Origin: Castanea sativa
Lineage: Eukaryota > Streptophyta > Magnoliopsida > Fagales > Fagaceae
Assembly (NCBI RefSeq): GCF_040712315.1
Contig: NC_134014.1
Location: 42,087,634 to 42,151,633 of the forward strand
Length of the DNA: 64,000 bases
Direction: 5' to 3'
A program made the translations under genes and the position numbers. Below, one piece after another: positions 49,601 to 57,845 of this stretch (positions are counted from its first letter, which is position 1; each line of letters begins with the position of its first letter). The notes beneath the pieces are model-generated. The model was not told the origin of the DNA, made no database searches, and saw only the letters and a list, made by a program, of their open reading frames with translations.

Positions 49601-51401
49601 ATTAGGTCTTACTTAATTTGTGAAGCAAAGTGCACCACTTCAGGCTTTTCCTAGTTATTCTTCCGACACAAGGCCTTACTCAGGATATTTACTTTCATCC
49701 CCTACTGGCCAGTTTTCTCAATTTCGGGTGCTGTTCTCTGCAGTGTTGCAACTCTTTACAGCTCTACAATACTTGTAAAGTTCTTCCTGTTTAATCTGCG
49801 TCATGACACTAACCAGACGGCTTAGTTATTCTTATAATGTTGCTTTCTAATACGTGGTTGGAAAAGGACAGAGACTACTGACCCAACTAAACCTAGAGTA
49901 AATTTCTTCGTAAATTATAATCAAGGAAAATTAGGGATTGTTTCCAGTGTTATTGTAAGGGTGCCTAGGCATGCTTTAAGCCTGAAGCCAGTGAGACCGA
50001 CGTGTGGCACATCCCAAGCGAGGCCAAGTAACTTATAGTATTTTTTTTCCATCAATTATAACTAAGCAGCAGTAGTTATCTATCCTGGTTAGTAGTATTA
50101 AAAGCACTGTGAAGGCATGCTGTTTAGCACGGCGAAACTCACATGGTGTGTAGAGTCCCTCTTGAAAAGCACCTTCTATAAATCACAGCATAAGCACAAT
50201 GGTGTGCATTTTTCCTAAGCTTGTATAGTCAGTGTCTCTTATTTACTTTGTTCTGATGACCTTTTCAAATGCAGTTTGACCATATATTTATAGTTCATCA
50301 AATATTTTCAAATTGGAATTTTTATAGCTTTTAGTGTATCAAAGCATTTTTTATTTTAAACACATTTGATGAAGCTATGTGCTTGAGTGGTTGAATTAAA
50401 TTTTGTGTATGTTAGGATTTTTTTTTTTTATCTGCATCATTCATATAATAAATTTGCAACATTATTAATTTTCATCACAACAGCATTTTTTTTCCATTTC
50501 TCCAACATGCACTGCACTTACACTCATCTTAGGGTTTTCCACTTTGTACTTGAGCTTTCTGAGGCTGTAGCAGCCTCTAACAATGTTGATCCCAGCACCT
50601 TGTCTTGTCTTAAGCTGCTTAATCAAGATTGTAGGACTTGATCCACATTTCTTTCATGTGGGCCTGCTCGATGCAACTGGACCACTATGCCAGTGGCAAC
50701 CATCTCTTTATTCATGCTAACTCTTGGGAGCTTCTCCTTTGTCCTCATTCTGCATAAAATATTGAAGTCTTTATTCTCATTTCTATTTTGCAAACTTAAT
50801 AGTAAATTGGCTTCCTCTGTGATGCTATTGTGCAGCCCATAGTGATTTGGAATCTGTATATTGTTTTTCATCTATTCTGAATCAACTTAACATTTGCATA
50901 TGCTGACTTTGAAATGGCAGGCTATATGCAGTGCTTATTGTGGTGAGGCTTATGGGTCCACTGATATCAGTGTGCTTGAAAACGTGAGAGATGCAATCTT
51001 AAGGATGACATATTACTGGTATAATAAGTGCTTTTCAGTGAATGGAAATGGTCTGTTTGTCATTCAGACAATTTATGTTATTTGTCAATAAACCTGGAAT
51101 GCTTTTCTTTAGGTACAATTTTATGCCGCTGTCAAGGGGATCTGCTGTTGTCGGGTTTGTAGTTATGCTTGGATTGCTTCTCGCTGCTAACATGGAGTTT
51201 ATAGGAAACATACCACAAGGTGTACAGGTGGATTGGGACGCCATTCTAAACTTCGATCCAAACTCCTTTGTGGATTCTGTGAAGAGTTGGTTGAATCCAT
51301 CTCTCAAGGCAACAACATCCTGGAAAAATTACCCAGATGTGGCATCAACTCTTGCGACAACGGGATCAGTTGTGTCTGCTTTGAGCTCTTATGATGATTG
51401 A
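16617..51401 (+). CDS. SRFR1: SRFR1-like TPR protein, 23 coding exons, 1036 aa
   Basis: Exons: 16617-16741, 16855-16964, 18548-19194, 19302-19346, 19483-19584, 19670-19750, 21545-21611, 22166-22266, 22345-22452, 25131-25201, 25346-25402, 28249-28357, 28450-28530, 29483-29569, 32156-32362, 35783-36105, 45883-45969, 46041-46140, 48773-48861, 48948-48986, 49123-49210, 50921-51018, 51113-51401. All introns are GT/AG, phases agree, and the total is 3111 bases. Residues 1-110 form a TPR unit ([40 protein letters not shown]). Residues 130-280 are a Ser-rich linker. Residues 295-597 hold a second TPR array ([39 protein letters not shown]). The C-terminal plant-specific part has [13 protein letters not shown] and a hydrophobic run at about 952-966 ([15 protein letters not shown]). 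Order, length and motifs match what I remember of Arabidopsis SRFR1, about 1050 residues, which restrains TNL receptors and EDS1 signalling at membranes and in the nucleus. Function is by homology; exon borders are from sequence only. Confidence 0.9.
17945..18120 (-). repeat. L1 LINE 3' fragment in SRFR1 intron 2
   Basis: The minus strand reads [20 protein letters not shown], then [20 protein letters not shown], matching the end of plant L1 ORF2 (compare [19 protein letters not shown] at about 44,470-44,520). It is short and degenerate. Confidence 0.55.
19869..21140 (-). mobile_element. Deleted L1 LINE in SRFR1 intron 6
   Basis: On the minus strand, 20832-21131 resembles the ORF2 lead-in ([20 protein letters not shown]). 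The segment at 20151-20468 is an L1 endonuclease: [32 protein letters not shown] (the YGPN motif), [16 protein letters not shown]. From about 20158 it jumps directly to a 3'-end-like sequence that finishes in a T-run at 19869 (a poly-A tail on the minus strand). The RT is therefore missing, so the copy is internally deleted. It is antisense to the host gene. Confidence 0.75.
21638..22133 (+). repeat. 248-bp tandem duplication in SRFR1 intron 7
   Basis: Units 21638-21885 and 21886-22133 align base for base with few differences. Each starts CATTGTATTTCAGAGG and ends CAGTTTTGTGGCA. The second copy ends 32 bases before exon 8. Each copy carries TGTATTTCAG, a good 3' splice-site lookalike. Confidence 0.92.
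22453..25130 (+). other. SRFR1 intron 9, no element identified
   Basis: This 2.7-kb intron has a GT-rich stretch at 23,280-23,480 and an AT-rich core at 23,600-24,000 flanked by inverse-looking words (CTTAGGTGTGCCTAAAGC and CCTAGGCCCCAAGAGG), which hints at an old foldback element. No coding family was recognised. Confidence 0.35.
26120..26290 (+). repeat. Degenerate short tandem repeat in SRFR1 intron 11
   Basis: The phrase GTAACTTGGAGTTAGCACCAAG recurs as GTTGCTTGGAATTAGTGCCAAG and GTTGCTTGGAGTCAGCACCAAG, spaced about 65-70 bases apart. It may come from an LTR, but no other LTR mark was seen. Confidence 0.5.
26745..27674. mobile_element. Mutator-like element (Pack-MULE type) in SRFR1 intron 11
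   Basis: A perfect 9-bp direct repeat TTTTATTTT flanks the element (26736-26744 and 27675-27683); 9 bp is the Mutator hallmark. The ends GGCCAAAATA and GGCCGAAATA start long inverted arms that can be aligned for about 240 bases, through TGAAGTTTCAAGTGA, TTTTTAAATGA and ACTTGTTTCTATCCAAAT on both sides. No transposase is encoded. The interior carries a piece of a host gene (see 27058-27277). Confidence 0.85.
27058..27277 (-). pseudogene. Captured PP2A B' (B56) subunit exon fragment
   Basis: On the minus strand, in the frame that starts after a splice-acceptor-like GCATCAG, the sequence reads [20 protein letters not shown], then [20 protein letters not shown] and IQIVYELL. The EEEEPxxxPxWPxxQIVYEx(L/F)L pattern is characteristic of the start of the conserved domain of plant PP2A B' regulatory subunits. 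One in-frame TGA after NLF and a degraded end show that it is not functional. The matching end (CAACAATGGAAGCAATTCAT) is repeated inversely at about 27,366-27,395, so part of the capture lies within the terminal inverted arms. This assignment is from memory of the family. Confidence 0.7.
29845..30127 (-). mobile_element. TRIM retroelement in SRFR1 intron 14
   Basis: Two 77-base direct repeats (29845-29921 and 30051-30127), each starting TGTTAAATTACCGAT and ending TAACA, flank a 129-base interior. Directly inside the right repeat the minus strand reads TGGTATCAGA (tRNA-Met primer-binding site); directly inside the left one it reads TGAGGGGGAG (polypurine tract). The whole unit is 283 bases and codes nothing, which fits a terminal-repeat retrotransposon in miniature. 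No clear 5-bp target duplication remains. Confidence 0.92.
30478..31360 (-). mobile_element. 5'-truncated L1 LINE in SRFR1 intron 14
   Basis: The 255-codon open stretch at 30580-31347 encodes the ORF2 C-terminus: [40 protein letters not shown] (zinc-binding region) and [33 protein letters not shown] run at the left end marks the poly-A tail. It is closely related to the copy at 34981-35613. Confidence 0.85.
33945..34838 (-). mobile_element. RTE-type LINE 3' relic in SRFR1 intron 15, split by an L1
   Basis: On the minus strand the right part (34681-34838) reads [20 protein letters not shown], then [14 protein letters not shown], the end of plant RTE reverse transcriptases. The left part (33945-34130) continues as degraded GRPKIAL sequence and finishes in TTGTTGTTGTTGTTG, the trinucleotide tail typical of RTE. 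An L1 fragment separates the parts. Confidence 0.75.
34131..34680 (-). mobile_element. L1 3' fragment inserted in the RTE relic
   Basis: The open stretch at 34255-34677 reads [20 protein letters not shown], then [20 protein letters not shown] and [20 protein letters not shown]. This is very close to the C-terminus of the L1 at 41498-44771 ([20 protein letters not shown]), so both belong to one subfamily. A T-run at 34131-34141 is its tail. Confidence 0.85.
34845..35720. mobile_element. MITE-like TIR element split by an L1
   Basis: The left arm has GGGGAAAA and then repeated GTAACAAATTAAACC words; the right arm carries the inverse (GGTTTAATTTGTTAC) and ends TTTTCCC. An L1 fragment at 34981-35613 separates the arms. 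No transposase is present and no clear target duplication is seen. Confidence 0.6.
34981..35613 (-). mobile_element. L1 3' fragment inserted in the MITE-like element
   Basis: Open stretches at 35116-35325 and 35338-35625 encode the L1 ORF2 end with a frameshift between them ([55 protein letters not shown]). A 7-bp ATTAAAC repeat flanks it (34974-34980 and 35614-35620), a plausible target duplication. Confidence 0.8.
38213..39891 (-). other. Inverted RT segment of the intron 16 L1
   Basis: The minus strand encodes the RT in normal order: [55 protein letters not shown] and [16 protein letters not shown] at 39125-39766, then [10 protein letters not shown] at about 38980, then [17 protein letters not shown] near 38230. 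On both outer sides the plus strand continues the same protein. The borders carry ACTTTTTGATG (38213-38223) and its near inverse CATCAAAAGT (39882-39891). Confidence 0.85.
38604..38775. repeat. Small LTR-like insert within the inverted L1 segment
   Basis: About 170 bases interrupt the L1 reading between [12 protein letters not shown] and HLGVPVFTS. On the minus strand they run TGATGCCCCAATTTG to GAGTCGTTACA and contain CCACATCGGGTATTTACT, a phrase common in short plant LTR relics. TG...CA ends suggest a solo LTR or SMART-like unit, but no target duplication was found. Confidence 0.4.
40141..40230 (+). mobile_element. 90-bp truncated L1 tail with 17-bp target duplication
   Basis: AAAAGAATCCAAATTCT occurs at 40124-40140 and again at 40231-40247. 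The 90 bases between them look like an L1 3' UTR (CCTTGTACACTCCCTGTGTACTAG in two parts, then CTTACTACTTATAAAAAA) ending in poly-A. It is a severely 5'-truncated insertion that breaks the ORF2 end of the host L1. Confidence 0.9.
41498..44771 (+). mobile_element. 5'-truncated L1 LINE, rather well preserved
   Basis: It begins inside the endonuclease ([48 protein letters not shown] at 41510-41700). RT follows in three frames: [20 protein letters not shown] at 42345, [19 protein letters not shown] and [20 protein letters not shown] at 42640-42800, [20 protein letters not shown] at about 42915, and [10 protein letters not shown] at 43069. The long open stretch 43069-44649 holds the thumb and zinc region ([18 protein letters not shown]). 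The tail CAAAAAAAAA is at about 44760-44769. Only a few frameshifts separate the blocks, so it is younger than most LINEs here. A possible AACT duplication is too short to trust. Confidence 0.88.
46141..48772 (+). other. SRFR1 intron 18, nothing firmly identified
   Basis: The 2.6-kb intron has no recognised transposon protein. The stretch 47062-47160 reads like coding DNA ([20 protein letters not shown], then [10 protein letters not shown]) but I cannot name it. Confidence 0.3.
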
Positions 51402-51599
51402 TGTCCTTTAAATCTTGAAGAGGTGAGTCACTGCTGTATTCTGTATAATAAATGTGGCATGGGCATGAAATTTGAGCTCCTTTAAATTTGAAAAGAGGGG
51501 AGTTAACTGTATTATTTTTGTCCGATGTGGCATGGGCAAAGATGGGCCCTTTTTTGTGGGGGTTGGGGGGGGGTGTGTGGATGGAGGAGGGGGGATAAG

Positions 51600-51900
51600 T
51601 AAAGATATCCTTATTGGTAAGAGGAGAAAAACTCAAATACACAGGAAGTGTATCAAGATGCTCCTAAAAAGTTACAATCTAATATTCAACATATCTAAAA
51701 TTTTTGAAAGAGACGCAGAAATGACAGCCTAGGGCAGACATCCAATCATAAAAAGATCTCCACTTTTGCATTTCTTCCATGGCATTTTGAAATCCAGTTT
51801 GTCTTCTAAAATGTTGTAAGAGAACATACTTGTCAAAAAACAAATAAATGCTGTGAGAGAACATAAAAGGAATTGTTGCAGAAGGTTGAAAATATTAAAG
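51600..51900 (-). repeat. L1 3'-end relic
   Basis: The sequence from ACTCAAATACACAGGAAGTG onward, with AATCATAAAAAGATCTCCAC and GCATTTCTTCCATGGC, has the wording of plant L1 ORF2 ends and 3' UTRs on the minus strand (the 3' end at about 30,480-30,560 is comparable). It is degraded, with no intact frame. Confidence 0.45.
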
Positions 51901-52109
51901 AAATTATGATGAAATTGTATATAGTTTTGTCTCCTTCACCCCACCCATGGCGCCACAGCTATATATTACTGTACTATTGAATATCTGAATTAGTTGAATT
52001 TACTCTTGTATGTAGGCAAGAAAAAATGATTGAAATATTATTGACTATACAGGACTGCAGTATAATGTAACGTAGTGATCTCTTGTGGGGCTATATGAAT
52101 GAATACGAT

Positions 52110-52151
52110 TCTCACTTTTCATAGTCTTGCGTCACTTTTCATAGTCTTGCG
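52110..52151 (+). repeat. 20-bp tandem repeat before the putative acceptor
   Basis: TCACTTTTCATAGTCTTGCG occurs twice in direct succession, ending about 15 bases before the possible GATGCAG acceptor of the 3' UTR intron. Confidence 0.85.
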
Positions 52152-52399
52152 TGTATTTTGATGCAGCAAAACAGTACAAGGAAAAAGCTATTCGTTTTAG
52201 GCAGTTAATGTTGCCTGTAGTGGATGGCTCCATACTACCTGGGCCTGTGGATGAGAATTCTGGTAAATTTGAGGCGTTATATCTCCAAATTCACACCGGC
52301 TTGTAGCATTGTAAACATGTGTGTGTTATACATTAATTTGCTGTACAGCATTCTTAAATAATTTAATAGCAAGATCCATTTCACAAGGGATAATTTTAT

Positions 52400-54310
52400 C
52401 TTATGTTTGTGTGTAGATTTTTCTAGCCTGTTTAGAAGCTGTATGCAATCAGAAAGTGTGATTATTGATTTTTTTTACACCCGTGGTTGGATTTTAGTTT
52501 GAACTTTGAACAATCTATTCGACAGGTAAGGGCTATTATTAATCTCTTTTATTATGGATTTTTGGTTGTGTACTGTTTCATGGTGGTTGTGGTGTTATTT
52601 GAAGTAATTTCCCAGTGATTATTTCAAGCTTGTTCGTGAGTTGAGCTGTAAAGCCAATTCATGTGCAGACTAAATAAACTTTTGTAAAGAGTGGTTCGAC
52701 ATTTTCAACTTTGATGTCATGAACCAATCATATATGGTTATGCCAAGCACCCAGAGTTATGCTATCCACCTAATTAAATTATCTTATAAAAATATAGTAC
52801 TTCGTTAGATAATGCTGAATCCATATCCATACAATTATTCATTTATTTTTGTCTTACGTAAGAGCACAATTAGTGCGTTAGGTAGGATGCGAAATGTAGA
52901 TCAAATCTAATTTGCGTATTAAGAAAGAATCTCTTGGAGGATAATAGTTGGTTATTAGATAAATGGTCATAATCTAAAAAGTCGTCCATGTATTAATTGA
53001 GAAGCTAATTAAACGGTGAATCGGTGAGGTTGGTAATCACTGGGATCAAGTTGGTCAATGTTTAGGTTAATCGTTTCGTTACCTAAGAAGTTCAAGGCTT
53101 CAAGAGCGCCAGCCACAATTCACTGAAGACAGCCCAACTTAAGGAGAGAGTTTATTGTCAGAATGTGCCCAATCAAATTGACAGAAAATTTCTCCTGTAA
53201 CAGATCAAATCACTCATAACAATCCAATGAATAAATCCTAGGTGAGAAGTTGGTGTGATGAACTTAAGTATCTAGAACAACCAATATCAAACACAAAAAT
53301 CTCCCAAGGATTTAAAATACAAGATAAAGATTCAAAACATAAAATTTCCAAGGATTCGAGCATATAGATCGAAACTTAAGATCTAAATATCAAAATCCAC
53401 AACAAATCAAACCTAATTAATGTTTAGAGTTGTGTAACTCACCTTCGATCAACCCACCTTCGAAGTTCAATCAATCACTTGAGATATACTTGTGAGTACT
53501 GTGGTGTCGAAAACTGGAGTTTGAGGAGGCAAAATGAAAGAGGCGAGGCCAAAGGTTTTTTTTTTTTTTTTGGGGGGGGGGGGGGGGGGTGGATTTTGGG
53601 TTGAAGAAAATGATCTGATTGATAGGGGGGTTTTTGTATTTTATATATAGGAAAATTATTAGTTTATACTGTACTATCAGTGTAACATTTATATGGTAGA
53701 TAAAGCAAATGTATATTATTTTTATGCAAATGTTTATAATGTTGTACACATTTGTTTAGACTATCATGTAAATGTAAATCTTATATGAACAGTACAATAT
53801 AAACCAATAATTATCTTTATATATACACACAAAAGGTAAATTCGGATGCATTAGCCAACGATTGAAAAGGGAGCAATGCCGACCACTAGATTGTGTGCCG
53901 TTGAGCTAAAAAAAAAAATCTCATCCATCTCCTGTTAAACCAAAGGTTCTTTACAATGGTGGGCATATTTGGAGAAAGAAATATATAAAAATAAATTTAT
54001 TATTAAAAAAAATGCCCTCGAAAAGTTATAAAAAAAATCTCCAGGGAAAAAAGATCACAAGGTGTGCACTCACGAGATTTTAACTTTTTGTACCAAATTT
54101 ATAATCATCGATCAAATTTAACCCAACCAAGAACAAGTCAGATCCCGCATTAATAAAAAGGCAAAAACCTCACTATGTTAAAGACGAAAAAATCTTGTAT
54201 ACCTACCAAGACCACCCTATGCTATGCCTCTTCATTTTCATAATCTTTATCAAGTGCTCAACTTGATGCTGGTCGTTGGATTCTTCTATTTTTATCTTCA
54301 ACCTGTGTAC
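52400..54310. other. Intergenic region between the two genes
   Basis: No gene was seen. The notable item is a run of 16 T followed by 18 G at 53556-53589. The open frame at 53471-53749 (minus) is built on this run and AT-rich DNA and is not believable. Confidence 0.5.
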
Positions 54311-56026
54311 CTAGACTTCATTCTTTTCCCTCCCTAACTTTGCAGAAGCAAAAATCCACGTGGCATTCATCTGCTTATTAATCATACGTGACGCATAGTA
54401 CGGGATCTTTGTACCCTTGGACTTCTCAGACTTCAACCAGTCACTGACAAACGCTAAGCAGTCCATCAAGCTCTCTTTAGCTAACCCTTTCATGTCGTAA
54501 GCTTGTGATCTCCTCCACAGGCTCTTACCATGAGGACTCGCCGCATTGGATAGACAAAGAGCTCGAGTTGCGTCACTAATGGCGGCTTCTGTGTTCCTCA
54601 GCAGCAAATTGCATTGAGCTCTATTGCTGTACAGAACAAGTCTCTCTTTTTTCATTTTTAATGGGCATAAACTCAAAGCCTCCGAGTACTTCATCACAGC
54701 CTCTTCAATGTCCTCAGACCAAAACATCAAATTTCCATTCTTTTTAAGCTTTCCCACCAAGAGTTTTCTCTCTCTAACTTCTTGTTTCGGCATTAGCTTC
54801 TCTCTCTTTTTCCTTTCAACCTTCAACTCCCATGTTTCTCCTAATGCTTTCTCAGCTCTTTTGCTCTTCAACTTCAAATTACCATACTTGATTTTGTGGT
54901 AATCTTGTAAGAGTGCCTGCGTGATTGTGTCTCCTACGTTTGAACTTCCTCCAAAGCTTCCAAGTTCAACCAAATCAACAAGAATTGGAGCTACAATATC
55001 GATAACTTTATATCTTGTATCTGGGTCTTTAAGAATTAGCAAAAGAGAATCAATAGCCGTGTACTGCCAGTCATCCGAGGATCTTGAAAGATTGCAAAGA
55101 AACTCTATGATTTCCTTCAAATCTGCTACGCTTCTTTTACCACTTTCTGTCTGACACAGAGTTCTTATGAGTCCTACTCCAGCAGGCGTGGTTCGATTTG
55201 CTAAACCACCCCACATTCCACACAAATCTTTTAAGAATTCCTTCTTGCAGATTAAACTGAGAGATCTTTCTTTGCATGCAAAGCAGTTGAGGAGATAGAG
55301 AGACCAACACTGAAGATGGCTAGCCCATTCCTCTGCCTTTCTGTTCTCAATCTCCAACCCTCCAAGCCCTCTAGTCAGCAGGTCACAGTGGTACTTCAAC
55401 TTCTTTGAATCCTTCACAGCAATGAACTTATCATAGACTTCGTCGAGGCATGTAGAGGCTATCTTCATGGCTAATTGTATGATCTCCACTTCATGCACAG
55501 CAATGGCTTCAAAAGTTGAGTCATGGTTGGCCAAGTGACCAAGTGCTCTAACTGCAACTCTTTGCTCGACCCAACTAATCTTACCTCTCAAAAGCTCCAT
55601 TAACGGAAAAATTACGCCTGATTTTGTTGCTTTTTCTGCAAATTGAGACTTGTTCATAGTATAGGATCCGATGATATGGGCTGCATAGTATGGGATATAG
55701 ATGTTCTGGTCCTTGAGAAGCCAAGCTTGGTCATTGATGCCTTTGCGGATTAGTTTTGCCATGCACTCAAAGATGCCAAGAGATGGGAATTCTGGGTCGT
55801 CAGGTTGAGTCATGGCTATGTTCCAGAGTCCACTTAAGACTAGAACATGTTCTTGGTCGTCATTGAGAGGCGTTTCTTTGAAGCATTTGGAAATTTTAAC
55901 TCTTCTGAGTGATGGGTCTGGCTCATTCATCATAGTGCAGAAGAAACAAGAAAGGATGGTGCAGGTTGTCTCAGTGGGTAGTTTGCTAGTTTTGGTGGTT
56001 GTGTTGTGTTGGTGTTCGAACTCCAT
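54311..56026 (-). CDS. ARM-like repeat plus C-terminal TPR protein, intronless, 571 aa
   Basis: The frame is open without introns. The start is the ATG at 56026 in strong context (AGCCATGG, giving MEFEHQHNTTTKTSK); upstream in-frame codons contain no ATG. Residues 50-410 are helical and resemble degenerate armadillo repeats (VEQRVAVRALGHLANHDSTF, DWQYTAIDSLLLILKDPDTR). A Lys/Glu-rich linker leads to a TPR block at about 431-526 (AVMKYSEALSLCPLK, RLVLYSNRAQCNLLLRNTEA, SLWRRSQAYDMKGLAKESLM). This is the plant family listed as ARM-repeat/TPR-like proteins of unknown function. The order is the reverse of UNC-45, where TPR comes first. TPR domains of this type often bind chaperone tails, but no function is known to me. 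The gene converges on SRFR1, with about 2.9 kb between the two stop codons. Confidence 0.85.
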   Translation of the reverse strand: MEFEHQHNTTTKTSKLPTETTCTILSCFFCTMMNEPDPSLRRVKISKCFKETPLNDDQEHVLVLSGLWNIAMTQPDDPEFPSLGIFECMAKLIRKGINDQAWLLKDQNIYIPYYAAHIIGSYTMNKSQFAEKATKSGVIFPLMELLRGKISWVEQRVAVRALGHLANHDSTFEAIAVHEVEIIQLAMKIASTCLDEVYDKFIAVKDSKKLKYHCDLLTRGLGGLEIENRKAEEWASHLQCWSLYLLNCFACKERSLSLICKKEFLKDLCGMWGGLANRTTPAGVGLIRTLCQTESGKRSVADLKEIIEFLCNLSRSSDDWQYTAIDSLLLILKDPDTRYKVIDIVAPILVDLVELGSFGGSSNVGDTITQALLQDYHKIKYGNLKLKSKRAEKALGETWELKVERKKREKLMPKQEVRERKLLVGKLKKNGNLMFWSEDIEEAVMKYSEALSLCPLKMKKERLVLYSNRAQCNLLLRNTEAAISDATRALCLSNAASPHGKSLWRRSQAYDMKGLAKESLMDCLAFVSDWLKSEKSKGTKIPYYASRMINKQMNATWIFASAKLGREKNEV

Positions 56027-56158
56027 GGCTATGAGCAAGAAAGTTGGGAGACTTAGGAGGGTGTTTTGGGATAAACAATGGGAAAATATCAAAGAAAATT
56101 AGTTAGGTAAACTTCTGGTGGTGCAGTTGTAACATCGGTTGGGCATAACAAGAAGACT

Positions 56159-56170
56159 ATAAATTTATAA
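56159..56170 (-). promoter_or_regulatory. Probable TATA box of the ARM/TPR gene
   Basis: The minus strand reads TTTTATAAATTTATAG about 135 bases upstream of the ATG, which would place transcription start near 56,130 and give a leader of about 100 bases. This rests on motif and position only. Confidence 0.5.
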
Positions 56171-56179
56171 AAGCAAAAA

Positions 56180-57718
56180 AGTGAGGAAGAGAGTGAACTA
56201 TACGCTAGGAAAGAAAAAGAACTAGACTGTCCGATAACTGGACCACATCATTGCATTAAACATCAGATCTACAGTTATTGATAGTTTGATAGTCAAAACA
56301 TTTCAATACTCCAAGCATTCTTACCGTAAAAGCTAAATGATGGTGAGGATCATTGACACCAGTTGCATCAACTCGAATCACTGCCCTGACCAGAGTAAAT
56401 GTGTTTCTGTCTGCACCAAATCACATTACACAATGTGGCTCTCAAGTGATTTTGCAAAAAGAAATTCAAGTATCTTATCTCTGTTATGCTTCTGCAACGA
56501 AGTGTGCAAAAGCACTCTTAGTGTTATTATGCCATGGCGTGCTATGGTTGGTTGCACAAAGAACAAAATAATCACTAATTATCAGTTGAGCTCCAAGTCC
56601 TGACTAAAAACGGGTGATGGCCCACAATTCCATTTCGGGACTATGCAGTATATAGGAGTATAATGACCAGTTAATTTCAAATGAAAGATTCAAAGTATAG
56701 CTATCAAAAGTAAGAAATTTTTTAACTCGTCCCCAAAAAAAAAAAAAAAAATTGGAATTTCAGTTGATTCAAGCAAGTCATGATTACCCCATCTTGCTCC
56801 CTTAGAAATCAAGGTGAACGGCTTTGGTCCCCTCCATAACAAAGCCTATCTATGGCCTGTGCATCCCAAACAATCAATTAAGAATTTGAGATGAACACGA
56901 ATCCTCAACTCGAATGCTACTCAGTTTCCATCTCCAAAAGCCAAGAGAACCGGTTAGATATACAAGCAAGTACAACTTTGTGGGTCTCAAGAAAATGCGG
57001 CTGCCACATACTATGAGAAAAGTATGTTGTAATTATGTTTTTTAGTATGCTAACTTGGTTGAATAATGAGACTAGTGTTGGAGAATGCTTTTCGCCTCTA
57101 CTACTAGACTAGTATCAAGAACCAGGATCTATGGTTGTTTAGTTCATATCTTGCCATTTGTCCCTAGCATTTTTCAAAAATTATGATGCACGTCTTTGGT
57201 GTATGGCGTGCGCTAGATAGACTTTTAGGCACATGATCTTGGAGCTTGGCAACTCAGTATGATGTAGAAACATCTTTATTTGGTATATAGCTTTCCAAAA
57301 GAAGGAACTCTATGTAATACATCCAAAGAGAATTTTTCCCTTGAAAGAGAAGGGGACCTTTCGGAGGCCTAATGCAAAATCTTCAAATAGTATCTTTATG
57401 TTTTCACTTAAATGATATTTAACTAGTATTTTATATAATAATAATTTTTTTGAAAAAATCCATTCTTTTCACTTTTTAATATGATTTTTTTTTTGAGAAA
57501 ATGCTAAAATTATAACAAATTTTATAACAAACTGATGTTGTAACGAATGTGACCAGTGACATGAGGTTTACAAAAATGCTAGAGATATTATAAAATTTAC
57601 AACATGAGAATTACAAAGATATATCACCTATCACAAAAATTCATTCAAAAATGCATTTAATAGTTTGTTGAAATCCACTTATCATATTTATTGTCACATC
57701 AAATTATAAAAGTTATGT
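56180..57718. other. Intergenic, no gene seen
   Basis: AT-rich sequence with only short chance ORFs. Near 57,500-57,620 there are loosely inverse words (TTATAACAAATTTTATAAC and TTATAAAATTTACAAC), perhaps an old foldback MITE. Confidence 0.4.
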
Positions 57719-57724
57719 AAACCA

Positions 57725-57845
57725 CCGTGCACGCTTGGCACAGTGGTCACTCCACAAGTATAAGTGTTTGTGGGCCGTAGAGAGCAAGAATCGGGATTCA
57801 AATTTCTAAGAGCGAGACTCACATACAAGTATAAGTGTTTGCCCC
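57725..57845 (+). repeat. tRNA-derived SINE fragment
   Basis: TGGCACAGTGGTCA fits a Pol III box A and GGGATTCAAAT, about 60 bases on, a decayed box B, the spacing of a tRNA-like SINE head. The phrase ACAAGTATAAGTGTTTG occurs twice, 67 bases apart (57756 and 57823). Confidence 0.5.

Larger units (their letters stand above)
51402..52400 (+). other. SRFR1 3' flank, possible 3' UTR intron
   Basis: A good donor (GAAGAG/GTGAGT, break after 51422) follows the stop codon by about 20 bases, and a plausible acceptor (GATGCAG) ends at 52166, so the 3' UTR may be spliced. After 52166 one frame stays open for about 45 codons (see findings). Within this putative intron is an L1 tail relic. No strong polyadenylation signal was pinned down; AATAATTTAATAG at about 52,356 is a candidate. 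Confidence 0.4.

Noticed and set aside
53471..53749. 92-codon minus-strand ORF
   Set aside because: It is made of the T/G homopolymer block and AT-rich DNA; no motif.
56027..56092. Upstream extension of the ARM/TPR frame to 56092
   Set aside because: The codon at 56092 is TTG, not ATG; the first in-frame ATG is at 56026 in a strong context.
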